64,000 bases of DNA, taken from Tolypothrix campylonemoides VB511288. Lineage in GTDB: Bacteria; Cyanobacteriota; Cyanobacteriia; Cyanobacteriales; Nostocaceae. This document shows, piece by piece, positions 44,214-52,367 of this stretch (position 1 is its first letter; each line of letters opens with the position of its first letter). The stretch covers positions 124,001 through 188,000 of the forward strand of contig JXCB02000023.1 in the NCBI GenBank assembly GCA_000828075.3, written 5' to 3'. Position numbers and translations under genes: made by a program. The notes beneath the pieces were generated by a model, which saw only the letters and a program-made list of their open reading frames with translations, was not told the origin of the DNA and did not search any database.

Positions 44214-44264
44214 AGGGCGGGTTTTGTACCTGCCCTTTTTTCATAGCGTGGTTGGCTCATTATC
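44214..44264 (+). terminator. ndhD terminator; repeat module copy 1
   Basis: GGGCGGG TTTTGTA CCTGCCC then TTTTTTC: a rho-independent terminator 30 bases after ndhD, followed by ATAGCGTGGTTGGCTCATTATC. The whole module (terminator plus GCGTGRTTGSCTCATTAT) recurs at 45180-45230 and 47976-48028 in the same orientation. Confidence 0.7.
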
Positions 44265-44689
44265 TTCTGGTGGATGCAGTCCAGCCATGAATAGCAGACG
44301 ACGCAAGTTTACCACTCCTCGTCGATTCAAACGGAGTGCTTCTACTGTCGCTCGACCACAAGAGGTTTTGCCAATAACCTCAGTGAAGTCACTACTCCAG
44401 CTAAAATGCTCATTCCAAGATTGCTGACGCGGGTTGAACAAAGGTTCTTGTTGCCCTGTAATGGGGTCACTGCCATAAGTCTTTGTGTGTTTGTGACTGT
44501 TACAGCCAAAGCAACTCCAAGCTAGATTCTCCAAAGTGCTTTCTCCACCCGCTTGACGGGGTTTTATATGCTCAACTGTAAAACTCTCAGTAGCAAATTC
44601 ACCAGAACAACGGCAATACTCACAGTAATTTTGCGCTCGCGCTGCAACAATCCGCTTAATCTCGCTTCAGTAACTCGTTCAGATGGCAT
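44241..44689 (-). pseudogene. HNH endonuclease, frameshifted near its N-terminus
   Basis: The start ATG at 44689 overlaps the stop of the upstream gene (TAATG) and begins MPSERVTEARL, then reads out of frame. A different frame from about 44668 gives EIKRIVAARAQNYCEYCRCS, EHIKPRQAGGESTLENLAWS and CFGCNSHKHTKT, a full HNH core (CxxC...EHIxP...N...CxxCN..K). A TGA lies just upstream in that frame, so a one-base shift around 44665-44672 separates start and core. Either the gene is dead, a recoding event occurs, or the sequence has an error. Third gene of a small operon with the 90-aa and 35-aa ORFs. Confidence 0.72.
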
Positions 44690-44961
44690 TAAGCTTTAGT
44701 ATTAGCTGGTAAAAATTCGTTAAGTAGAGTTTTCAGATCAACCTTGCGGAGCCGAGCTAATTCTATCAGAGCTTCGGCTCTTTCAGCATCTTGATGCTCT
44801 ACACGATCTACGTAGGCTAATAGCTCTTGATGTTCAGCCTCAGTGATTTCTCCTGTTTCGTTACGCTGACGTAGATAAGCTAGTCGGGTTTGGTCATCCG
44901 GTGGTAAGCGACGTTGGATGATTTGCAGCAAAGCCTCCTCTTTAGGAGTTACCTCGCTCAC
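44689..44961 (-). CDS. Small helical protein of HNH operon (90 aa), unknown
   Basis: 90 residues from a GTG at 44961 (MSEVTPKEEALLQIIQRRLPPD). Charged and helical (EEALLQIIQRRLPPDDQTRL, RQRNETGEITEAEHQELLAYVDRVE), no signal or membrane segment. I have seen such proteins before HNH nucleases in cyanobacteria; no function is established. It resembles antitoxin-like partners in size and charge. Translationally coupled to the HNH gene by a one-base TAATG overlap and preceded nine bases by a 35-aa ORF. Confidence 0.7.
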   Translation of the reverse strand: MSEVTPKEEALLQIIQRRLPPDDQTRLAYLRQRNETGEITEAEHQELLAYVDRVEHQDAERAEALIELARLRKVDLKTLLNEFLPANTKA

Positions 44962-44970
44962 CTCGCTAGT

Positions 44971-45078
44971 TTATTTGCATAAAGCTTCCAAAAAGTCAAC
45001 TGCTTTAGTTAAAGTTTCTGCTGGCAATTTTTCAACTAGTGCGATCGCCCTTTGGCGAATTTCTGTTGGTGCAGTCAT
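44971..45078 (-). CDS. Very small ORF (35 aa) at head of HNH operon
   Basis: ATG 45078 to TAA 44971 encodes MTAPTEIRQRAIALVEKLPA then ETLTKAVDFLEALCK. The pattern (two short helices, EKLPAE, AVDFLEAL) is like the N-terminal segment of DUF2281/YefM-type antitoxins (EQLPPEL..VLDFVEFL). It ends 9 bases before the GTG of the 90-aa gene. Too short for certainty, but position and sequence type support it. Confidence 0.5.
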   Translation of the reverse strand: MTAPTEIRQRAIALVEKLPAETLTKAVDFLEALCK

Positions 45079-45179
45079 GGAACACCTGGATTAACTTATG
45101 CCTAGCTCGATTGTACTAAATGGTATTGATGAAGATGTTCGGGCGGGCTGTGGCTTTTAGTTGGAATCAAGATGGCTTT

Positions 45180-45230
45180 GAGGGTTAGTTTTGTACCTGC
45201 CTTTTTTCATGGCGTGATTGCCTCATTATC
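45180..45230 (+). repeat. Terminator repeat module, copy 2
   Basis: GAGGGTTAGTTTTGTACCTG then CCTTTTTTCATGGCGTGATTG and CCTCATTATC, closely matching copy 1 at 44214. The stem is weaker here. No + strand gene precedes it closely, so this copy looks like an orphan dispersed repeat placed at the 3' end of the NACHT gene. Confidence 0.6.
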
Positions 45231-45252
45231 GTTGTAACAGCACAATCAATAT

Positions 45253-47538
45253 TCAGTTATCTATCAACAACATCCGCTCCTCAATGGCTTCCCAGGTTTT
45301 GGACGGCACCTCCACTGCTGCTTTTTTGCACTGGATAATTAGAGAATTAGCATCAAGATAACTATCCAGTCTATTGATTTCGTCTTGAGATAAATCGACT
45401 TTTTCCTGTGTAAGATTGAAGGCATTGAGCAAAGATTCTTGGAGAGATTCAGCAAATTTTTGATGTTCTTTCTGTGGCTGTTTATCATCAGGAACTTGAA
45501 ATTTTAGTGCTGCTTCGAGTTGCTGAATTAGCTCAGTAGAGTTAAAGTTATTGAATATTTTTAATTTTTCAAGCTCACGAGTGAGATCTATAGCTTCCTC
45601 GATGTCGGTGGCGCAGGCGATGACGATGGCGTTGGTGTAGTCGATGGCCATGACGTAGGCGTTGGCGTTGGCGGCGTTGGCGATGGCGTTGGCGGCGTTG
45701 GCGTTGACGTTGGCGTAGACGTTGGCGTTGGCGGCGATGGCAATGGCGTTGGCGATGGCAAGCGCGATCGCACGTTTACCCAGCGGCTTTACATCTCCAG
45801 CCGCGCCAGCTGTGACTTCATCTGCCCAGCGTAATAGTTCTTGCAATTTAGGTGTGTTAATGTACTTTTGCGCTTCTTGTTGCATTAACAACAACAAATC
45901 ACCTGCATTCTCACCCTTCAAATCTGCCACCAGCAAAAATGCCTCTCGCCAGCGTTCATCTGTAAGGTGTTCTGCAACTAAATTCTCAACTTGCTGATGG
46001 TCAATAATGTATTGGGCAGTGAAATATTCCTGAAATGTCAGATGCGAGAAAGAGTAAATGCCCTGCGCCCGTTCAATCAATAATCCATGCTGCGCTTCTA
46101 TCGCTTTTAGCACCTGTTTACTGTCCTGAGTTGAAATATCCTTCAGATACTCAGCGATGTATCTTTGAATTTCATTTTTTTCAAACAACACATATTGCTC
46201 TTGCTCAAACTTAGAATGAGCCACGTAACTCAGAAGTTTTTGCTTTTCTTGAGATGACAACTTTCGGTAACGTTCAGTGCCAACTTCCCGGTTGATTCCC
46301 CTTTGTTCATCCCACTGCTGCAATAACAGATTGAGTCCTCTTGTATATAATTGAGAACGCCTAGAGGGTAAATCTTTCAACTCACTAAAAACCCAGCAAG
46401 TCAAACTCAGCAGAATGGGGGTGACGGCTAGATCAGCTATTTGCTCGTTTTGGCGTAGCTTTTCCATGAAATCTTCTTTTAGCTTTTCCCCCTCCTCAGA
46501 TGGCTGAACTGATGTTGCAAACCAGTTTTGAGCAAAGCTTTCCACTTGCTCTTTATTGAAATCAGCAACCTCAACGTAATCGAACGTTGATAAAGTATAT
46601 TCTGTTGTTTGTGTCCGGCAAGTCAGGATAAAGCGATTTTTGTAATACTGCTTGGAAAATTCAGAAATATGGTCTTGGACATCACGTCGCGACTGACTAG
46701 GCACTTCGTCCAAACCATCCAGTAAAATTAAGACTTTACCCTGCTTCAAGATTTGTTTGGTTTGCTCCTCATCAGATAAATCAAATTCTCCATGAATGTA
46801 TTTCAGTAGGTAGAACTGACTGGCAGTTTTGATGGATCTCAATTCAATCAAAATCGGGATGAGATCAGCCTGAAACTCTCCTTTGCAACAGTCAACAGCC
46901 AAGTGTCGTAAAAATGTGCTTTTGCCTGAGCCTGGTTTGCCCAACACCATCAGTTTGGGATATTTGGCAGCTACTTCAAATCCGGGCAATTTCTCTGCAC
47001 GCTTTCCCAATCCAAAGCGGTCAAAGTCATCTCGTAAGTTTGAGCCTTTCAGCAGTTCAGGAATGGTGGCTAAACACACACTAGAAAGCTTTTCCAACAC
47101 GTAGACATCCACGTAAAGCTTGTCTACATCAATCTGCAGGAGATTCAACAAGCGAATTTTGCTGTAGAGGTGTTGGATTTTATCGCAGCAGTGCTGTCTC
47201 ACCTGCTGCACCAATTTATCAATATCAGAATTTTTATCAGAACTCTTTTCCTCGTTCTTTTTCTCAGGCTGGGATTCGTTTTTTGGGGCTGACTCTGCGA
47301 TGATTTCTTGCCACTGCAATCCTAGAGCATTACAAATACCAATGAAGTATGGTTTATCAACTCTCTGACGAGTAAAAAACTTATGAACTGGCTGGAGAGT
47401 GATGCCTTTATTTTCACTGTTATTCGTTGTGCTTACTTCGCCTGCTAACCTTTCCCGACTTCCCTGAAATATAGTGTTCAGCGCGGAATTTGCTTTGTCG
47501 ATACCTTCTTGGGATGCCTTGAGCGATCGCCCCACCAT
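45253..47538 (-). CDS. NACHT-domain NTPase (NLR-like, candidate antiphage/defence protein)
   Basis: 761 residues. The N-terminal 85 residues (SRERLAGEVSTT, RVDKPYFIGICNALGL) look like a small DNA-binding-like or adaptor domain specific to this cyanobacterial group, followed by an acidic/Lys linker (85-105) and helices. The NACHT core has Walker A GKPGSGKST (200-208), Walker B LILLDGLDE (270-278), sensor RFILTCRTQ (Arg308) and the C-terminal FSHLTFQEYFTAQY (497-510). Residues about 590-645 form an Ala/Asn low-complexity repeat, then a charged helical tail. Bacterial NACHT proteins are known to protect against phage; target and effector here are unknown. Encoded on its own. Confidence 0.9.
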   Translation of the reverse strand: MVGRSLKASQEGIDKANSALNTIFQGSRERLAGEVSTTNNSENKGITLQPVHKFFTRQRVDKPYFIGICNALGLQWQEIIAESAPKNESQPEKKNEEKSSDKNSDIDKLVQQVRQHCCDKIQHLYSKIRLLNLLQIDVDKLYVDVYVLEKLSSVCLATIPELLKGSNLRDDFDRFGLGKRAEKLPGFEVAAKYPKLMVLGKPGSGKSTFLRHLAVDCCKGEFQADLIPILIELRSIKTASQFYLLKYIHGEFDLSDEEQTKQILKQGKVLILLDGLDEVPSQSRRDVQDHISEFSKQYYKNRFILTCRTQTTEYTLSTFDYVEVADFNKEQVESFAQNWFATSVQPSEEGEKLKEDFMEKLRQNEQIADLAVTPILLSLTCWVFSELKDLPSRRSQLYTRGLNLLLQQWDEQRGINREVGTERYRKLSSQEKQKLLSYVAHSKFEQEQYVLFEKNEIQRYIAEYLKDISTQDSKQVLKAIEAQHGLLIERAQGIYSFSHLTFQEYFTAQYIIDHQQVENLVAEHLTDERWREAFLLVADLKGENAGDLLLLMQQEAQKYINTPKLQELLRWADEVTAGAAGDVKPLGKRAIALAIANAIAIAANANVYANVNANAANAIANAANANAYVMAIDYTNAIVIACATDIEEAIDLTRELEKLKIFNNFNSTELIQQLEAALKFQVPDDKQPQKEHQKFAESLQESLLNAFNLTQEKVDLSQDEINRLDSYLDANSLIIQCKKAAVEVPSKTWEAIEERMLLIDN
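45604..45771. repeat. GTTGGC-type hexamer repeat inside the NACHT gene
   Basis: On the + strand a degenerate GGCGTTGGC / GGCGATGGC pattern of six-base period runs for about 165 bases in frame with the protein, giving ANANVYANVNANAANAIA-type sequence (residues about 590-645). No stop or frame change, so unit number can vary without breaking the gene. Confidence 0.85.
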
Positions 47539-47695
47539 ACCTCAACCACAAGATTTGTCATCATTTTAGCGTTTGCACACAAAAGTCATATTGAACTCAT
47601 TCCAAACTCATAGTGAATGAAAGCCTTGCTCAGACTGAACTTTAGATAAAGTTACCAGAACATGGAGACTGTAAACCAAAGCAAAAAAATTAACT

Positions 47696-47944
47696 ATGAA
47701 AACGCCTAAACTTTCACCAGCTTTCAAGCTAGTCTTCTCCACTGTTCTGTCTTTGACAATCCTTTCTGGTGGTACATCCTTATGGTTGGCTTCCCAACTT
47801 AAATTATCCGAGTATCAGGTTCGAGTTTTAGAAAATAGCACCGCAACTTGGCAAACAGGCGTCGGTGCGATTTTTGGATTGTTAGGCAGTAAAGCAACTG
47901 ACCTTTTAGAGGCAGAAGAAGAAGAAAACGGCCAAGAGGAATAG
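47696..47944 (+). CDS. Small membrane protein (82 aa), unknown
   Basis: 82 residues: one clear membrane helix (about 12-34, VFSTVLSLTILSGGTSLWLA), a second weaker hydrophobic segment (TGVGAIFGLLGS, about 54-65) and an acidic tail (EAEEEENGQEE). The pattern is common in cyanobacterial accessory regions but I know no function. Divergent from the NACHT gene with about 157 bases between. A terminator repeat module follows it. Confidence 0.65.
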   Translation: MKTPKLSPAFKLVFSTVLSLTILSGGTSLWLASQLKLSEYQVRVLENSTATWQTGVGAIFGLLGSKATDLLEAEEEENGQEE

Positions 47945-48287
47945 TCCTGGCTGTTAGGTTAGGAAAAAGAAGGCTTTCGAGGCAGGTTCTGTACCTGCTT
48001 TTTTTGTGGTGTGGTTGCCTCATTATTGTCCCCATAAATTACATACTTGAGGCTATGTAAGTATAGTCCACCTACTCAAATTTTAATATGTAATATTTAT
48101 TGCGTACTATTTTAAAAGTACTTAAGTATATTTGTAACTAAATTCATACAGGATTTAATATTCTGTTCCTTAACGCATGATGATGACTTTGTAGATCAGG
48201 GCAAGATATGTATAAGGCGACTCAAAGGTTGCTGAGAGAATCTGGAGAAGCCTATCTTTCATCGCGACTCACAATCAGGAGAATTTC
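47945..48287. other. Spacer with terminator repeat module copy 3
   Basis: The first 80 bases contain GAGGCAGG TTCTGTA CCTGCTTTTTTTG (47979-48006), a terminator for the 82-aa gene, then GTGTGGTTGCCTCATTATTG, matching the modules at 44214 and 45180. The remaining about 260 bases are A+T rich and hold the promoter of the 423-aa gene; no other gene seen. Confidence 0.6.
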
Positions 48288-49559
48288 ATGAGTTCACTCA
48301 TCTTAGGTGCTGTTAGTTTAGGTAGTGCTGCTTTCGGAGCGATCGCCAGTGTAGTACGAATTGCCGATATGAATCACGCAAAGGAAATGGCTCAACGTAC
48401 CCAAAAGTATTACGAGTATGCTGTCGGCGATTTAAAAGCAGACTGGGAAGGCACTAACAAACTGGCACAACAGTATGGTCAATTGCAAATTGATGTGATG
48501 AAGCGTACAATTGGGCGCTTTGTTAATTTCATTGAACGAAACAGTGATCAACTTAAGCAAAGCGAAAACGAGTTTTTAGACAAGCTGGAAGGTATTTCAG
48601 TTGAGCAGCTTCAAGAGTACAAAGCTGCGATTATACAAGCTAAACAGTTTTTTATAGGTAGTGCTCAGCCTCTTGAGACAGCAGCAGGATACAGTGGGGC
48701 AATAAGCCTTACCTCGCAAGGACTAGCAAGTACCAAAGTAGCTATCTCACAACTGAGTGGTGCGGCAGCTTGGAATGCAATTCTGGCATCGTTAAGTATA
48801 AACACGGGTGTTAGTTCTGGTAATATTACTGTTGATTCAGCTATCCTCATTGATGGCTTTGAAGGTGAAAATGCTTGGACAAAAGTACAGGAGTACAAAG
48901 CCAAAATCAATATTAGAATTGCTAAAATTGATGCCGTGAAAGACTGTATGCAACAAATCAGACGGCGGATTACTGAGTTGAGGAGTTTGCTGGAATCTCT
49001 TAACAACCGTGCTGTTTTGGGTCTTAACGAACTTGAATTCTTCCCAGCATTTAACGAATACAGAGATGCCAACAAGTTTCAACAGGTAGCACTTCTGGTG
49101 AAGGCACTTGCAGAAGTTATGAAAACTTCTGTTTTAGAGAATGAAGGTTTTGCACGCCAAAAAGTCAATCCGGCTGAATCTTGGCAATATATAGTTTCGG
49201 TATATACGGATTACTTGAAGCTTGCACAGCAGGAAAAGACGAAGCAACGCGAAATTGAAGCTTGGGAGAAAGAAACAATCGCTAAGATCAAGCGAGAGCG
49301 AAAACTGTTGATAACGTATCTTGAACTCTGGTTTGGTGATCATGCAGGAAGCTATAGCGCTTTACTTGCTGTGGTAGATAGCGCGATCGCCTGTGAGGGC
49401 ACTGAGAAAAGCGCGATCGCATCCAGCAATAATAAACAACTTGCTCCTGCCCTGAATTCCATTATAGAAATCGCTCAAGCCAGCCCATTTCAAGAATTGG
49501 CTAACTTAGCTTCTGTCAGCGCCACACTTGTTAAGCCAAACCAAGAATGGACATTTTGA
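48288..49559 (+). CDS. Large alpha-helical protein with hydrophobic segments (423 aa), unknown
   Basis: 423 residues, AGGAG before ATG 48288. Not recognised. The N-terminus is Gly/Ala-rich and hydrophobic (ILGAVSLGSAAFGAIASVV, about 5-24), followed by long helices (YYEYAVGDLKADWEGTNKL), a Gly/Ser/Ala-rich weakly hydrophobic stretch (about 128-180), and further coiled-coil-like helices to about 370. No signal cleavage site, no catalytic motif, no Cys pairs. The overall plan, long helices around a hydrophobic hairpin, recalls alpha pore-forming toxins or membrane-scaffold proteins. This is only a shape argument. It lies two genes from the NACHT protein. Confidence 0.75.
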   Translation: MSSLILGAVSLGSAAFGAIASVVRIADMNHAKEMAQRTQKYYEYAVGDLKADWEGTNKLAQQYGQLQIDVMKRTIGRFVNFIERNSDQLKQSENEFLDKLEGISVEQLQEYKAAIIQAKQFFIGSAQPLETAAGYSGAISLTSQGLASTKVAISQLSGAAAWNAILASLSINTGVSSGNITVDSAILIDGFEGENAWTKVQEYKAKINIRIAKIDAVKDCMQQIRRRITELRSLLESLNNRAVLGLNELEFFPAFNEYRDANKFQQVALLVKALAEVMKTSVLENEGFARQKVNPAESWQYIVSVYTDYLKLAQQEKTKQREIEAWEKETIAKIKRERKLLITYLELWFGDHAGSYSALLAVVDSAIACEGTEKSAIASSNNKQLAPALNSIIEIAQASPFQELANLASVSATLVKPNQEWTF

Positions 49560-49773
49560 TAGGATGGCAGTCAACCCAAAAAACCCATCCTACACAGGTT
49601 CTCAGCCCGCAGGCTTTTCTATCGCTGAAAAGCTCAACACTTCGAGTATTAGAGAGTTAAGGTTGGGGAGTGGTGAATGAAAAATTCAAAATTGGGTATT
49701 GTTTCTTTTAATTTTTCATTTTGGATTTTTCATTCTTCCCGACTCCCATACCAGCCCAGGAAACGCCACGCCC

Positions 49774-51276
49774 CTACTGCACGCGACAGAACTTACGCTG
49801 GTTATCATGCTGTGGGTCTTGCCAAGAATAAGCAAAATGACTGACTCCTGTAAGTTGAGGTGCAAGTTGGCGCATCGCCTGCATTTGCACTTCTAGTGGA
49901 GGACGATTGCTTATTGACTCTCCCCATTTACCAGCTAAAGCTGGAATCACTTGGGTACCTGGTTTTGCCTGGTTCAAAACCTGCCGCACTTGCGCCACAA
50001 TACAGTCAGCACCGGCACAATTCGCATAAGCCATAGGATGCCACTGTAGAGTATTCGGGAACTTATCCCAAGGTTGCAACCGGGAATCATACCCTTGACC
50101 GACCATTTGGTTGCCATCAGGAAAAAATACTGCCCCTACTGGAATGCCTTGTTGCTGTGCTGGATAAGCAGCTAGGGCAACAAAATCGAGAATGCCTTGC
50201 ATTGCGTGGGCGACTGCTAACTGCCATAACTCAAATTGTAGTTTCGGTTGCCTTTGGGTTGGGGGAAGGATTGACTTTTGCTCTGGGGCTACAGTACGAC
50301 CTTGCCACAAAGGTTCTCCTTCTTGAGGATAGAGTTTATCGACTTCTCCTACATCTCCTGATGTGATATATCCCTTAGTTAAAAAGCGTCTAATGAATTC
50401 CAATCCTTTATAATTGAGCGCCCGTCGAAATAAAGCTTGTTGGGTCGCGTCACTGTACAGCCATAAATCTGTGACTTTCGTGGCAATGGAATCACTGCCA
50501 GCCTGTCGCGGATAGCGCACGTAGTCGAAGAGTATCCCATCTGGGCGACGACGCAGCACTTCCTGTAACATTTGGTAGTAATCTCGTTTGGCTTGCAAGT
50601 TGTAGGGGTCGATAAATACCTGAGAACCGTTATCTACGACGTAGAGGCTGGTTTGACCCTTACCATTACGGGCGATCGCCCCTTCTCTATCTGAACGCTG
50701 GGCGTAAGTATAGCCGAAATTTGTCGTAAACATCCAAGCGTAAACCTTAAGACCGCGTTCTCGCCCTTTTTGAATTGCTGTGGCGAGCAAATCAGTCTTT
50801 TCTGTTCCTGGTGTGCGAATCACAGAAGGCCAAACTGTGGGGTTAGCCCCTGTCGGTAGTAAAACTTGCCCATCATAAAAAACTTCCAAATAAACTTCGT
50901 TATAACCTCGGTTGACAATCCGATCCATAATTTGATCAACCAATCCTGGCTGAACATCACACGGATACAAACGTAACCAGATTGCTTGCAGCTTAGGCCA
51001 ATTACGATTGCGGCATTCCTGCAAAGCTTGTGCATGTTGTTGCAAAAGTTGCTGGTAACGAACCTTTTGCTCTTGATTGCCTTTGAGTGCTGACAAACGT
51101 AAGTTTTCTTTTTCTTGCGCTTGAGGAGGTGATAAATGGCAATACTCTGTGAGTTGCGCCGCTGCCGGCTGATTCCTCAAAAAGGGAATCAACAAACTAC
51201 TGCTAAAAATAGTAGCAGCAAGCAGGCGTCGCCAAAAGAACATTGATTTTGCAACATTCAAAGGACAGTTGGACAT
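49774..51276 (-). CDS. Secreted family 10-like glycosyl hydrolase (GHL10/DUF187-type)
   Basis: 500 residues. N-terminal signal/anchor (about 14-42, RRLLAATIFSSSLLIPFL...AAA), then a TIM-barrel glycosyl-hydrolase-like domain (about 95-495): AIWLRLYPCDVQPGLVDQIM, GYNEVYLEVFYDGQVLLPTG, GLKVYAWMFTTNFGY and the strand DGILFDYVRYPRQ with the candidate acid Asp. This family is common in cyanobacteria and may act on cell-wall or sheath polysaccharide. Substrate not known. Transcribed alone. Confidence 0.82.
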   Translation of the reverse strand: MSNCPLNVAKSMFFWRRLLAATIFSSSLLIPFLRNQPAAAQLTEYCHLSPPQAQEKENLRLSALKGNQEQKVRYQQLLQQHAQALQECRNRNWPKLQAIWLRLYPCDVQPGLVDQIMDRIVNRGYNEVYLEVFYDGQVLLPTGANPTVWPSVIRTPGTEKTDLLATAIQKGRERGLKVYAWMFTTNFGYTYAQRSDREGAIARNGKGQTSLYVVDNGSQVFIDPYNLQAKRDYYQMLQEVLRRRPDGILFDYVRYPRQAGSDSIATKVTDLWLYSDATQQALFRRALNYKGLEFIRRFLTKGYITSGDVGEVDKLYPQEGEPLWQGRTVAPEQKSILPPTQRQPKLQFELWQLAVAHAMQGILDFVALAAYPAQQQGIPVGAVFFPDGNQMVGQGYDSRLQPWDKFPNTLQWHPMAYANCAGADCIVAQVRQVLNQAKPGTQVIPALAGKWGESISNRPPLEVQMQAMRQLAPQLTGVSHFAYSWQDPQHDNQRKFCRVQ

Positions 51277-51761
51277 ACGTACAAGTCGAAAGACAAAACA
51301 ATCATCAATCCTAAGCCTAATTACTTAAGATGACGTGTATAGAATTCTATGATTCAGAAATAGGGGTTTTGAAGCCTACATTGTATCGACTCCCAAACCC
51401 CTATTTCTGTTGCCGAATTTTGTTTGTTATTCAGCTTACTGGTAGCCTCTGCTTACCTCCTCAGCTTTGCGGAGCGTCCTATTGCGGTTCATTTATAGGT
51501 AATATTTAACTGGCAAAAAAGCAGTTAAAGGAAATTCTTATGCAACGTTCGGATGCGCCCATTGTTTGCTATTATCCCAGAAAAAATTTTGTGGTATCTA
51601 TAAACTTTTATTAGCTTTTATTAAATTACGCAAGAAAACCGCATCCCGCAGGTGGAGTGCGTCTGACTTTTTTGACTTGATGTTACCAAAACGTTGCTGA
51701 GTCTAGAGTTAAAGCTCAACAGTCAAAACTTTGGACTCTAGACTGTGGGTAGCAGTTATAT
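51277..51761. other. Spacer with long inverted repeat
   Basis: GAAATAGGGGTTTTG (51357-51371) and CAAACCCCTATTTC (51394-51407) form an imperfect stem. Further on, GCTTTGCGGAGCGTCC-type dispersed repeat sequence near 51465-51490. No protein gene. The stem could be a terminator for the psb27 transcript but is 350 bases from its stop. Confidence 0.45.
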
Positions 51762-52160
51762 TTAAGCACCACGCTTTAACGCTGCTTCTACCTGCGCGAA
51801 CTCCTGCTCTAAACGGTCTTTAAGTTTTTTTGGCACAGGACGATTTGGATAAGAACTATAATGTCCTGCTAGGGAGTTTAAAGCAGTTCGCATGGTTGTG
51901 AAGGAAGCTAGACCAAAAAGAGAACTATCCCTCTGGTAGCGAGCTGCAAAGTCATTGATTTTCTTACGCGCTTCTGCTTGAGCTGCTGCTTTATCAGGTG
52001 AATCTTGTGGTAACTCTAGAGCAGTCCTCAAAGTCGTAACTACAGCTAAGGTATCTTGACGATAATCCCCTGTTAAAGCACCCGGACTGCTGTTACAGCC
52101 CATCAAACCAATAACGACAACCAAAACTAGGGGAAGCAGACGTGACCAATAGCGCTTCAT
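51762..52160 (-). CDS. psb27: Psb27, photosystem II assembly lipoprotein
   Basis: 132 residues from ATG 52160 (MKRYWSRLLPLVLVVVIGLMGC), preferred over a start six codons earlier. Lipobox LMGC at 19-22, so the mature protein is lipidated at Cys22 on the thylakoid lumen side. The four-helix domain has LTGDYRQDTLAVVTTLRTAL, YQRDSSLFGLASFTTMRTAL and HYSSYPNRPVP, the Psb27 signature. It binds CP43 during assembly and repair of photosystem II and blocks premature manganese-cluster assembly. Monocistronic. Confidence 0.95.
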   Translation of the reverse strand: MKRYWSRLLPLVLVVVIGLMGCNSSPGALTGDYRQDTLAVVTTLRTALELPQDSPDKAAAQAEARKKINDFAARYQRDSSLFGLASFTTMRTALNSLAGHYSSYPNRPVPKKLKDRLEQEFAQVEAALKRGA

Positions 52161-52249
52161 AAGCATCAAGTGAAACAATACCTAAATCAACGTCCATCCT
52201 ATCTTGGATTGGTATCATGGGGATCATCTTATAGGGGGACAGGGTATAG

Positions 52250-52320
52250 GGTACAGCAGAAGTAAAGGGGACTGGGGATTAGGGACTGGGGATTAGGGAT
52301 TGGGGTAATGCTAAGGGAGC
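52250..52320. repeat. Short tandem GGGGATTAGG repeat
   Basis: GGGGACTGGGGATTAGGGAC-type units repeat about four times, the GGGATTAGGGA type of low-complexity intergenic repeat (similar sequence near 34386-34418). Confidence 0.7.
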
Positions 52321-52367
52321 CTCAAAATGATGTCCGGGGAAATATTGCCCCTCCCGTAACTCATAAC

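Noticed and set aside
45588-45773. Minus-strand ORF of Ser/Pro/Thr repeats within the NACHT gene
   Set aside because: Alternative frame of the hexamer repeat; the NACHT frame is the one with conserved motifs on both sides.
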